Source: Ornithodoros turicata
Lineage: Eukaryota > Arthropoda > Arachnida > Ixodida > Argasidae
NCBI RefSeq assembly: GCF_037126465.1
Contig: NC_088201.1
Coordinates: 125,798,665 to 125,862,664, forward strand
Direction of reading: 5' to 3'
Length of the DNA stretch: 64,000 nucleotides
Shown here: piece after piece, positions 54,905 to 64,000 of the stretch
Position numbering within the stretch: position 1 is the first letter of the stretch
How the letters are laid out: each line of letters begins with the position of its first letter
The notes under the pieces: generated by a model
The model's input: the letters and a program-made list of their open reading frames with translations, nothing else
Databases searched by the model: none
Told to the model about the DNA's origin: nothing
Made by a program: the position numbers and the translations under genes

Positions 54905-55020
54905 CAGTGATGGGCAAAGTACCTCAAAATTATACTTAAAGTAAAGTACAAAGTACCCAATTCCAAATGTACTTCAAGTAAAGTACAAAGTACTAGACAA
55001 AGTTTGCATTTCACTGTTTA
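54905..55020 (+). mobile_element. hAT-type terminus (left end only)
   Basis: CAGTGATGGGCAAAGTAC is followed by repeated AAGTAAAGTACAAAGTAC subterminal motifs, typical of hAT MITEs. No right end or 8 bp duplication of TGGAGGTC was found downstream. Confidence 0.5.
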
Positions 55021-55795
55021 GTATCTGTGTCTTGTTTTTTTTTTTTTTTTTTCAAAACTTTAGCGAGTATTCTTGACAAATGCTCTGAAGCCATAAAGTT
55101 CTAGGTTAAGTGTTAACCCGTGAATATGAGTTTAATCAGATGTCATAATTTGCAGTTACATGTAGAGAGGTAATCAGTCAGCTGTGTCATGTCATTATCA
55201 CGGTAGTCTATGTTCGGTGTTTGCATTTTCGTCCGGGTTAGTCTAAATTCCGTCTTGGCATTTTCCGCCCGCCACAGTGCATTTTAGGCAGCCTATTTTC
55301 AATCGGGGGTTCTACATGTCCAAACATTTATTTCGAGCTGTTTATTTTGCAACCGACATTTCGGTATTTTTTTTTTCTAGCACGCATCGGAATAGATTTG
55401 AATGCATCTGAACTCTGCCGTCTCACTTAAAGCAGACCTACGCCAATTTTCGAGTGTTACAGAACGGAACGGTGCTCACACGACGTGTTCATTAGGGAGC
55501 ACTATGTGCAAAGTAGTTATCCCAAACTCTACGCGGTTTTTTGGAAAAGTGAATTTTTAGTTTCACTGACATTCTGACATGCTGCCCGCAAACCCTGTGT
55601 CGACATCACACTCGAGGTCCGTGATCTTTTGGCTTGGTTTCTTCCTGTACACTCTGCCAGGATGTCTGCTGCGGAGATTGAGGTTGAAGAAGTGATGTGC
55701 GATTAGTGAGCAATTATATTACTGTTGCTTTATTGAACCCACGAGGAACACAAGTTTTGCTCTAGGTCAGACTAGGAGGTTTCATGGTGCACTTC
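55021..55795. other. Unassigned DNA
   Basis: A T run lies at 55035-55052. No gene recognised. Confidence 0.3.
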
Positions 55796-55797
55796 AT

Positions 55798-56000
55798 GTT
55801 TCATGCTGCGTACCGAAAGTCACGAACACTTCAGCGTGCCGTTACAATGCTTCGTACCATAAGTTTCCGAAAGATGACACTACCAGCAATGGGGTAGAGT
55901 ATCGCCCCTGGTGATGAAAGTCCCCATTCATCATCTCGCAATAAAGTTGTTGTTGTTTTCGAAAGACGAAAGGGGAAGCTTTTGGATTGCAACGATCAGT
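55798..56000 (+). pseudogene. Possible THAP zinc-finger fragment split by a LINE tail
   Basis: One frame reads SCCVPK then NASYHKFPKDD (about 55801-55878). This resembles the start of a THAP domain (paired Cys, then H-x-FPKD). A LINE 3' end is inserted at 55879-55957, after which KDERGSFWIATI resumes. THAP domains occur in host regulators and P-type transposases. The second Cys of the pair is not in the ideal position, and the later C-x2-H is not seen, so this is tentative. Confidence 0.3.
55879..55957 (+). mobile_element. LINE 3' end fragment, ~79 bp
   Basis: AGCAATGGGGTAGAGTATCG to AATAAAGTTGTTGTTGTT is the same 3' end as at 1428-1542 and 56807-56932. The flanks TTTCCGAAAGATGA and TTTTCGAAAGACGA look like a decayed target duplication. 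Confidence 0.65.
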
Positions 56001-56654
56001 TACAGCTTGTATTGGGTGGAAAGCAGCGATTTGCTCCTGTTATTTCGCCCTTGGGTGGAACGGAAGGAACCCGCAACTCGAAGAGCAATTTGGAGTTTTC
56101 ACACGAAGGTATCTCAACTGGGATGCAGTGCCAACTACACCTGCAGCTGGAGATTGCGGAAGAAGGAAAACACAGCGGATGGAGGTAAGTCGGAGTCACA
56201 ATACTGTTCGCTCGATAAGTAGCATAACAATGATGCGGTGCAGTTGCTGCTTCATCTTATTGGCTCGTCTTCAGTAACGAAGTAGTGATAATCCATTTGT
56301 TGAATTGTTAGACACAATGGGAGTGAAGTGTTATACCTCCGTTTCGTAAAGGAATTGTGACGTTCAGCCCCCAACCGGTATATTTTCATGTTTTATTTTC
56401 AGTACTGATGTGTGCTGTACCTCATTTGTTAAATGATTGTGCCGGCATCCTGGCACAGCCAGAAAATTTGCTCTTGTCACCACGGTGGTCAGACGCTGCC
56501 TCAAAGTTAACCTGCTTTTGTTGACAAAACAGTAACACCTGCAGCTGTCACTGCAGACATTTCAATTTCTGATAAATCAGGTGGGTTGCATCACTTGCAT
56601 TGCACTTCTGGTAGTTGTATACCCTTGATGTTGCTCGCTAGGTTAGAGCAATCA

Positions 56655-57140
56655 TATCTGAGCTGTTCGTGGTTATCAAATAAAGTGCTCCAGTGCTTTC
56701 CGAGTGTACATTGAAACAGCATCATGTGTACGGCAGCACATTTTGTGCGTTTTGAGTAAGGTATAAATTTAAATATTGGTTCAGCTGTTGTATTTTGCAC
56801 AAATTAGTGAAGGGGCTCACTAATAGGAAAGGGGGTCATTATTTCATTCCCCACATCACCACCAGCATTGGGGTATCGCTCCTGGCGATGAAACTAGCCA
56901 ATTATCATCTCAGAATAAAGTTGTTGTTTTTCTCGGTTTTGATTAAGCTAAATCTAAGTCTGTCAGCTGTTGCGTTTCGGTCACAAATGAGCTGTTCTTC
57001 TTCCGGAGACTTAATTTGTTATATTCAAGCAGCGTTATGTGTGCAACAGCGCATTCTTCAGTTTTGATTAAGGTAAGTCTCAATCTGTCAGCTGTTGTAT
57101 TTCGGTCATAAATGAGTTGTTCGTCTTCCGAGGCCGCAAG
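56655..57140. repeat. ~122 bp tandem repeat, three diverged copies
   Basis: TTTTGATTAAG...GTCTGTCAGCTGTTG and CATAAATGAG(C/T)TGTTC recur near 56938-57005 and 57061-57125. A decayed copy lies near 56655-56800. A LINE tail is inserted between the first and second. Confidence 0.6.
56807..56932 (+). mobile_element. LINE 3' end fragment, ~126 bp
   Basis: GTGAAGGGGCTC, CACATCACCACCAGCATTGG and AATAAAGTTGTTGTTTTT match the inverse copy at 1428-1542 and the shorter 55879-55957. Confidence 0.65.
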
Positions 57141-58057
57141 CCGTGTCATGTGTACAATAACATATAAGCCTCTGTATTGCTCCTGTTCTAATATAGTAAG
57201 TGCAGCAACATTCCTGCAGCACGTCTCGTGTACTATTGTTGGTACGATCAGCAGCAGTATAGGCTCCACGCGCTAACCAGAGGGCGCGGCGAAAATTTGA
57301 CACGCGCACCACTTGTGCAGAAAATCGGTATGACTGAACTGAGCGCTGGCTGCTGTCGTGTGTTGCGCAATGGCGAACGCAGCAAGTAGCATCAAGCTCA
57401 GATGCGTCTTGCGACCTCCTAAAGAAGCAGGGTTTCTTTCTTTTTCTTTTTGTCGAACAACGGTGCAACTATAGAGCAAGGAAGGCTTTATGAGTCTGCA
57501 CACGTTTCTGAAGTGGAAGAGTCTTCGAACACCCGGGGTGCGGACAATGCGGTGGTATGGGGCAGTGGGAGGTGGGAGGTGGGAGTAGGGGGATTTGGTA
57601 GGGGACAGTGCGGTGATAGCAACATGCTTTTTCTCACCTATAATCTTCCCGTTTCAGCTTCTTGCATATCTCAGACATAGGTTTTGTGGTTGCCGAAAAA
57701 TGTCGAAAAACACTCCCCGAATTGTTTTCTTTTTTTTTCAAATTCGGCATATTCCGAAAAGGCGGACCGCTATGCGGACGTGGGTATGGTCATATACGCT
57801 TGAATTTAGTACAACAGAAGATAGGTTTTCCTTGTTTGCCTGTTTTGTACTGATCATAAACGGTATTGTTTATTTAGTATTTAACTTTTGCTAGTTGGTT
57901 GTTTCCCTCACTCACAAAACTTCACGTGCAACTAAATGGACGCTCGCATTCGGACATCAAGTCCGTTCAGACGGAACATAGAAGTAGGAAGAATCCGATT
58001 TTCAATAAACCATAAAAAGGTCGATAAACACACTCTGAATTCGATTAAAAGTTAATG
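57141..58057. other. Unassigned DNA
   Basis: No domain-bearing ORF. A GGGAGGTGGGAGTAGGGGG-rich stretch lies at 57560-57605. Confidence 0.3.
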
Positions 58058-58082
58058 CCGAAAACCACAAACCCTACGTATA

Positions 58083-58355
58083 ATGAAGGGACACTGCGAG
58101 TGTAAAACGGGACCGGTCGGCAAATGTAAACACGGTGCTGCACTGGTGATATTCCTCAACCGGCACGTATTTGCGTCTGTCACCGATTTGCCACAGTGGC
58201 GGGGATCAATCCCAATTTCGAAAGAACTTACAGAAGCCTTATTGTTTTCAACACGAGTTATTTTCTGCTACGATGAAACTGCTGTGCAAACAATATACAC
58301 AGCAGATGCGTGTGTACAGAAGTTTTACCTCGATGTTTTTGATACAACCTGGTAA
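58083..58355 (+). CDS. SWIM-type zinc finger fragment
   Basis: This 90-codon ORF begins MKGHCECKTGPVGKCKHGAA and continues LVIFLNR. C-x-C followed by C-x-H is the SWIM zinc-finger signature. SWIM domains occur in MULE transposases and in many arthropod proteins of unknown role. A stop lies about 12 codons upstream. No partner domain is found before it or after the stop at 58353-58355. It is probably an exon or transposon fragment. Confidence 0.4.
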   Translation: MKGHCECKTGPVGKCKHGAALVIFLNRHVFASVTDLPQWRGSIPISKELTEALLFSTRVIFCYDETAVQTIYTADACVQKFYLDVFDTTW

Positions 58356-58359
58356 AATA

Positions 58360-59040
58360 AATGATATGCAGACTGCAGAAATGAAGTCCTTCACATTTAA
58401 CATAGAACAGGACGCGTGTATCACATAAGTAGAACTCGCAGGATAGATCATACTTCGCTGTCGCGCCAAATGACGTGTACCCAGCGTTTCCTGCTGCCTC
58501 GCTTGTACAGGCGGGCAGGGAAACGATAAAACCTCATACTTCCCTTGGTTCTGGAAGCTGCAAAGACACAGCAATGTGAGCCATGCGGATTTGGGGTTCC
58601 CGAAATGTACTGGTCATTGCAAAAGTAAGAAAGAAAAAAAGAAAAGAAAGCACCAACAGCAGCTGGATACGGCAGGAAGGAAACAGCGGATTCGCCTCCA
58701 GTGCAGTTTCACACCGCCTTGCCGCTTGGGTGGCTTGGGGCGCTGTCGTCTCCTCCTCGAAACACTAGCGCACGGAGCCTGTATGGATAATTTCTACCAG
58801 ATAACTTGAGCTAACATTTACGTTCTCACTTTCAGATGAACCTGTCACGCTGGTTCCCTCCTTCTTGTTCTGCTCAGTTCAAGTTTACGCCGAAACAATC
58901 CACCTAGAGCACTATTTTTCAACTCGCAATGGTGTTACTATTACAGCACACCACACACTGCATATCGAAGATACATGTACAATGGATCAAACTTATTCTC
59001 ATGTGGAAGTCATTTTGCCTATGCTGGCCAGCATGGGCAA
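58360..59040. other. Unassigned DNA
   Basis: Nothing recognised. Confidence 0.3.
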
Positions 59041-59044
59041 AAAC

Positions 59045-59350
59045 AGATGCCCTTGTTTTCGATCCCAAGATAAAATGAGGATGTGGGCCATAAATGCTAT
59101 ACCGCAACGCTACATCATGTTAACTAATAGTTTGGACTGACATGTTTGAACTTTTCATTCATGGAATTTATCTGCATGCACCATAGCATACAGCATGATA
59201 TGGTGCATGCAGGATAAATCACACTGTTAAGATGTCCAAACATGAACAACATTATTATATAACATGATGTAGCATTGCTGTATAGCATTTATGGCCCGTG
59301 TACTCACTTTTTTCTTGGGATTGAAAGCAGTAGTATCTATTTCTTGCCAC
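59045..59350. repeat. Imperfect ~300 bp palindrome
   Basis: The left arm (GGGCCATAAATGCTATACCG, CTACATCATGTTA) and the right arm in inverse (same motifs near 59260-59300) are centred near 59193. A tight inner hairpin TTTATCTGCATGCACCATA / TATGGTGCATGCAGGATAAA lies at about 59167-59220. The flanking CATGTTTG and CAAACATG also pair. Confidence 0.65.
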
Positions 59351-59735
59351 AACTGGTAAACTGGTAAACTACAGTACACATTTAGAAATACGGTATAATG
59401 CCGTAAATCACTACGGCAAATGGCAGTTTGAAAAACTGAGGGACACCGTCATTAGAACTGGGGAAATGTTCCACAGTGAGTTCCACATAACGCACTGTAG
59501 GCCAACCACAGTTTAGAATGATATAGCCCTGTGTACCGATTCGCTCAAAAAGGGGCTGTGTATAGGGACTGAAAAGGGAGTGTTTCTTATACCGGTTAGG
59601 ATATTTAATACAACCAAGTAAGCTTGTGTAGTACGAGTTATATACAGTTCCAATATAACTAACTTATACTAACTTCCCCTAATGCAAAGTGGTACAAAAA
59701 TATTTTCAGCCGATGGGGAGGGAGGTGGGGGATCA
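59351..59735. other. Unassigned DNA
   Basis: Nothing recognised. Confidence 0.3.
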
Positions 59736-59737
59736 TT

Positions 59738-59845
59738 TCGACTCTATTGACTCTATCTCGACTATTATCTATTTCGACTATCTATATCGATTATCTATTT
59801 CGACTATAGACTCGATCTATTTCGACTCTATCTCGACTACAGGTA
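59738..59845. repeat. TCGACTATCTATT-type simple repeat
   Basis: About ten variants of (T)CGACTCTATCTCGACTAT recur with an irregular period of 10-16 bp. Confidence 0.7.
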
Positions 59846-59849
59846 TTGT

Positions 59850-61245
59850 GCCATGAAGGTCATTTTGAACAGTGTAAGTGGTACAAGACTGCATTCCCAT
59901 ATTCTTGGCAGTGTTGACGAGTAACCAGAATATGATAAAAACTACATTTATTATGATGTGGTACGATGAAGTAGCAAAACACAGATAAAACAGTCAAAAA
60001 CGAACAGAACAGGCAAAGTACCACACCACGATCTGTCACCAACTACTGCGACTCATACCTGTTGTGAACTATATTTATTGCAGCATATATTGGCGGCATG
60101 GCAAGATATTTGGAGATATATACAGCTGGGTCATACCACGCCAAGTGATCCAGGAGGGTTGCTCGACCATCAGGTATTTTTACGAACAAAAATCAGGGTA
60201 GTCCGTGTGGGCATTGGAAAGTAAAGTACGCATTATTTCGTCCAACTTCCGCTCCGTTCCGCCGCTGGAGGGCCCCAAAATTGGCACCAGGAGCAAAAAC
60301 CATGTTCGGCTTCGTAGCATCTCACGGCCGTTCTGCCGCACTTAGAATGTTGAAAGTTGGTACACGTGTTGTGTTGATGCTCCGAATTGACGAGATCGAT
60401 CGTCATTGATCTATCTGTGAAGGGAGCCCGGTAGGGCTCTACCGCAAGCAACGCGAAAATTGGCAAGCTTTGCGTATTTTTTAGACGAATACCGCGCGTC
60501 TCAGCGAATTGAGAGTTTGCACGCGAGAGGGGGGGGGGTATGTCTAATAGAGTGAAAGAAAATAAAACGGAAATGCACACGAGAGGGTCGGCAGCTGTTC
60601 ATTCCAGGAGAAAAATCTCACTGACGTGCGAAATAATTTTTATGTCGAAAAAATTCCACGAATTTGAGAAAATCTGTGAAACATGCACATTTCAATGCAG
60701 AATTTTGTGTCAGCGATAACAGGCTGTAAGTGTGCGATCTGCGCAGAACTGTAGAGATACACGTCGGGAACATGCCTACGAAAAATAAATAAACTTTTTT
60801 CTCTTAAACGAAAGATATGATTTTTTTTTCCCTTGGAGTATCCGTGGTGCGCTCTTGGCACGCGCCGAGACTACGACGGCGTACGGCGCGCGTTTGTGGT
60901 GCCAGTTCAAATATTCGGGGCAGATTATAATTGTTGTTATTAATTGATATGATCATTATTTAGCGCTGATTATATAACACTACAAGAAGAGAAAGTTTAC
61001 TTTAGCTTGAAGCAAAGAGAAGCAGCAAAAGGAGTTACGCATGATTATTACGCAGTACGACGAAAATGTCCATGTCGCACGAATTTGCTAGCAGCGTACC
61101 TTACGATTTCGTAAGCCATGCCGACGGAATTTGGTTTATCGACGGACGTCTTTGTGTGTATGGTTCACACACACTTGTGGTCGGCTTATCCACAGCCACT
61201 GCAGAGACGGCGTTTCTATCAATTATGATGGTTGGGGGGGGGGGG
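59850..61245. other. Unassigned DNA
   Basis: A G run at 60530-60538 is the only low-complexity feature. No gene recognised. Confidence 0.3.
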
Positions 61246-61257
61246 GAGATATGTGTA

Positions 61258-61545
61258 TTAAGAAAAAAAAGAAAGGAAAAGTTAGCCAGACGGAGGTCGG
61301 CTTGCTATTCCAAAAAAAGGGGGAAATGGGGGAAGAAAAAGAGGGAAAGAAAAAGATGGAAAGAGAAGAAAAGGAAAAGACAAAGAAGAAAAGAAAATGA
61401 AAAGGAAACAAAGAAAAGAAACGATACGGAAAAAGAAAAGAAAAGGGGAACACCAAGAAGAGGAGAAAAGGAAGAGACAAAGAAGAAAAGGTAAGGAAAA
61501 GACAAAGAGGAAAAGAAAGGGAAAGGAAGAACACAAAACTAAGGC
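61258..61545. repeat. Polypurine tract (GA-rich), ~290 bp
   Basis: The plus strand is almost only A and G (AAAGAAAAGG-type words). It gives artefactual open frames on both strands, including an F/L/S-rich minus ORF. It lies just beyond the 3' end of the minus-strand LINE. Confidence 0.9.
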
Positions 61546-61552
61546 TGAAAAG

Positions 61553-62500
61553 TCACACAATCAGAAGGCGTTGGCAGGTTCGAAGCGTGGAGAAACCGGA
61601 TGAGCGCAGTGGTGACTGTGCACTAGGACGACTGACGAACGGTAACGGAGTCAGTGTCAAAGTGCCGTAGCCAAGTTGGGATAGACGACGACACAGGGCC
61701 TCACAGGTGCTGCCGGCAGTGTAGGATGAGTGGGGAATATCAGCCACCACGCCACAGCTAGTGCAGAGGGGAATGCTAGACTGACCTATTTTGAACAGTT
61801 GCAGCGGTGTGCGGGCGACGTTTAGACGGAGACGGTGCAGGAGCGATTCCTCGTGACGAGTGCAGCGACACGTAATAAGGAAGTCCATTGCCGGGTCTAT
61901 TGATTGCAGGTAGCTGTTGTATGAGGGAGCCTCAGCTCTGAACGCTTAGGCCCGAGCAGCACACCGGCGGCGTATGGACATACAACAAGCAGAAACAGTA
62001 AGGGGAAGATGTACCGTAGCATAAGTCATAACTTGTGCAGCACGTCGTGCAGCTGCATCTGCCCGTGAATTACCGGGTAAGCCCACATGACCAGGAATCC
62101 ACTGCAGAGAAAGAGCGTGACCACTTGCACAGAGCCGATTGTATGCCTGGATGATTATGCTGGGCAGGTCATGTATGATGGTGGGGTGGGAAGACAGCAA
62201 AAGGAGGAGGGACACCCTGCTGTCAGTGAGGACAACCCAGGACTTCTCAGGTGGCAGGCCAGCAATGTACTCTAGGGCTGCGAAGATGGCATACAGTTCC
62301 GCCTCAGTAGAGGACACTGTATGGGGCAACGTGTAGGCTTGTTCGTGGTCCATATCTGTGACGTAAAAGGCTGCCCCTGATGTGTCACGCATCACAGATG
62401 CATCTGTGAAGATTGGTTGGTTTATGGTGGCTGCTAACCAAGAGCCAAGCACACGGTGCGTTAAGTTGAAGGGGGAAGGTTTAGCGATAGGTTACGCTTA
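61553..62500 (-). pseudogene. I-like LINE ORF2 C-terminus with RNase H
   Basis: On the minus strand the RNase H core is clear: PIFTDASVM (catalytic Asp), SSTEAELYAIFAALEY (Glu), VVLTDSRVSL (Asp) and LQWIPGHVGLPGNSRADAAA. A stop at 61946-61948 interrupts. The same frame resumes through DFLITCRCTRHEESLLHRLR and the Cys-containing tail LCTSCGVVADIPH, ending at 61553. An upstream stop near 62490 and loss of the polymerase part mark 5' truncation. RNase H at the ORF2 C-terminus is usual in I-group LINEs. Confidence 0.8.
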
Positions 62501-62814
62501 CGTGTTTTATGGTACCATGTAGTTCAGTGTGCTGTGTTGTCATTCAAGTTGTTGTCCGTGGTGTGCATACCGGGATGGAAGACTAGCAACTGTCTACGCC
62601 GATCACCAGCGACGCACGCTTGCAAAGGTAGGTTACTGTTCAGCTACTAGATTGGATATCTGTTTTCTCGTACAAGTAATGAATCTTGTGCCATTTCTGA
62701 TCCTGTCGACAGCTAACCAAATTTAAATGTCAGCATGGATCTCTTGGATGTATCCACCCTGCAAATAACTTACAATGTATGTACACGCGCTTACAAAATC
62801 TTCCCTTCCCTTAT
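62501..62814. other. Spacer between two divergent LINE copies
   Basis: No coding sequence is recognised between the truncated 5' ends of the two RNase H LINEs. Confidence 0.4.
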
Positions 62815-64000
62815 TTCTTCCCTTCAGTCGAAAGAGAATGAAGACTCTTCAACTGAAGCTTGACGGCCAGCCGATAAGGAGAGTGTCTCATCACCGGTTC
62901 TTGGGAGTAATAATCGACTCGCAGCTCTCATGGGCTCCGCGCATTAAACACCTCAAGGAAAGAACTGACGCACGTATCAACATCCTACGGCGCATCAGCG
63001 TCTCTTCTCGCATACATAAAGCACTCATTCGGCAGATGATGGCCTACCATTTGCCCGTACTGCATGGAATAAGCTACACGTCAGAGAGGACACTGCAGAG
63101 CGTATTATCGAAAAGCTTAAAAGTCAGCCTCGGTGTACCTTGTGCAACTTCAAATGTTCAACTACAGTAGAAGCCAGAGAACTTCCATTAGATGTACTGA
63201 GGACGCAGGAAACAGTGCGGCACTACGTTCGTCTATGCACGCGACATCACAAACACCCCCTTGCAAGGTAGGTGGCACGTCGAAATCCGCAATTCATCAA
63301 CGTCATAGCTCCATATCGCAGTGCTTTACCAAAAGCACAGTTGACATTAACGGCAGTCGATCCTCCGTGGACACTGCAACTTCCTCGTATCGCGCTGACT
63401 GTTCCTGGTGTATATCACCAAAAGACTTCACTACCATCTCCAGTGTTGAAACAGTACTGTCTGTCTCTGATGGAGAGCCATCGTGCTAGGACCGCAATTT
63501 TTACAGACGGGTCGACGTCAACGCCTGGGTCTTCATCAGCGTTTGTTGTACCACAGCATAGTAGAGAAGGAATGGCAAGGCTTTCCCACAGAACATCGTC
63601 GACAGCAGCGGAATTGGTAGCCATGCAGCTTGCAATGCAGTATGTGCCCGCACGCCAGGAGCCCGCGTAATGGGTCATATATTGCGATTCAAAGGCCGGC
63701 CTCCAAGCCATAACATCATTCTTGGGATGTGGCTGTATGGCGCCAATAGTACGAGACATTCTCATCGCATACAAGAAAGCAGTAGATACTGGCCACGACA
63801 TACTGCTTCAGTGGATTCCTGGACATGTTGGCATACGGGGTAATGAAGCTGCAGATGAGATGGCGGATATAGCGCACCTATCGTCAACGGAACACACGGT
63901 GACATATTCCACGTCAGATGTGAAGCACATGTTAAAATTGCTGACAGAAGACATTTGCGGAAGACAATAGTTACAAATCGACAAGCGGTCATCCTTGCTT
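62815..64000 (+). pseudogene. I-like LINE ORF2 C-terminal half with RNase H
   Basis: The reading begins at FSRKRMKTLQLKLDGQP, the post-catalytic part of reverse transcriptase. HHRFLGVIIDSQLSWAPRIK and ILRRIS follow. After a frameshift and stop near 63165-63270, RNase H follows: AIFTDGSTSTPGSS (Asp), SSTAAELVAMQLAMQY (Glu), then past a stop at 63668-63670 a degraded CDSKA segment. ILLQWIPGHVGIRGNEAADE lies at 63804-63863. It probably continues past the right edge. The RNase H differs clearly from that of the minus-strand neighbour, so it is a different family of the same group. Confidence 0.8.

Noticed and set aside
61223..61534. F/L/S-rich minus ORF that looks like membrane segments
   Set aside because: It is the complement of a polypurine tract; composition alone creates the hydrophobic reading.
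1..64000. CRISPR array or prokaryotic operon
   Set aside because: The tandem arrays have no unique spacers of constant length, and all coding matches are to eukaryotic transposons.

Overview
This looks like nuclear DNA of an arthropod, most likely a hard tick. The evidence is two tRNA-headed SINEs with a body that I associate with ixodid SINEs (Ruka-like), plus Penelope-like, CR1/I/Tx1-like and Ty3/gypsy retroelements, many TIR elements and several 100-200 bp satellites. I found no intact host gene, no rRNA and no CRISPR. Every protein-level match is to a transposable element, and every element ORF of any length is broken. Two short fragments, THAP-like near 55.8 kb and SWIM-like at 58.1 kb, could come from host genes or from DNA transposons.

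Layout. 0-4.2 kb: CR1/L2-like LINE remnant, inverted ~107 bp satellite arrays, and a 1.0 kb hAT-type element with a perfect 8 bp target duplication. 6.4-10.9 kb: several TIR elements (a 1.9 kb one holds a SINE and CCAATATTGG hairpins), copies of a ~197 bp satellite family, and a LINE C-terminus. 12.0-15.0 kb: a dead Mutator-like transposase gene split by a SINE and bracketed by ~17 bp minisatellites. 15.2-20.1 kb: back-to-back tandem arrays (41, 128 and 126 bp units, then GTGAGGG-rich DNA). 23.3-26.7 kb: a 63 bp minisatellite and a pogo/Tigger-like element. 26.7-34.1 kb: a 197 bp satellite array hit by a nearly full-length Tx1-like LINE and a TTAA-target element. 35.7-40.3 kb: a LINE tail with an 11 bp target duplication, a dispersed 0.75 kb repeat, and a 2.2 kb foldback element whose arms each carry the same ~120-codon ORF. 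43.9-53.0 kb: two head-to-head Penelope-like elements, the right one interrupted by a TIR element (itself hit by a 153 bp MITE) and by a gypsy element. 53.2-59.4 kb: more copies of the dispersed repeat, LINE tails, a hAT end, THAP-like and SWIM-like fragments and a palindrome. 61.2-64.0 kb: a polypurine tract and two LINEs with RNase H domains in divergent orientation.

The most informative feature is that several insertions can be checked inside the window, because a related uninterrupted copy is present. The minus-strand Penelope copy gives empty sites for the TIR element (TA) and the gypsy element (ATAT). The 36.6 kb repeat gives the empty site of the 153 bp MITE (TA). The 197 bp satellite gives the empty site of the TTAA element. 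These give an insertion order and target preferences without outside data. Family names rest on motifs recognised by eye; no database search was possible.
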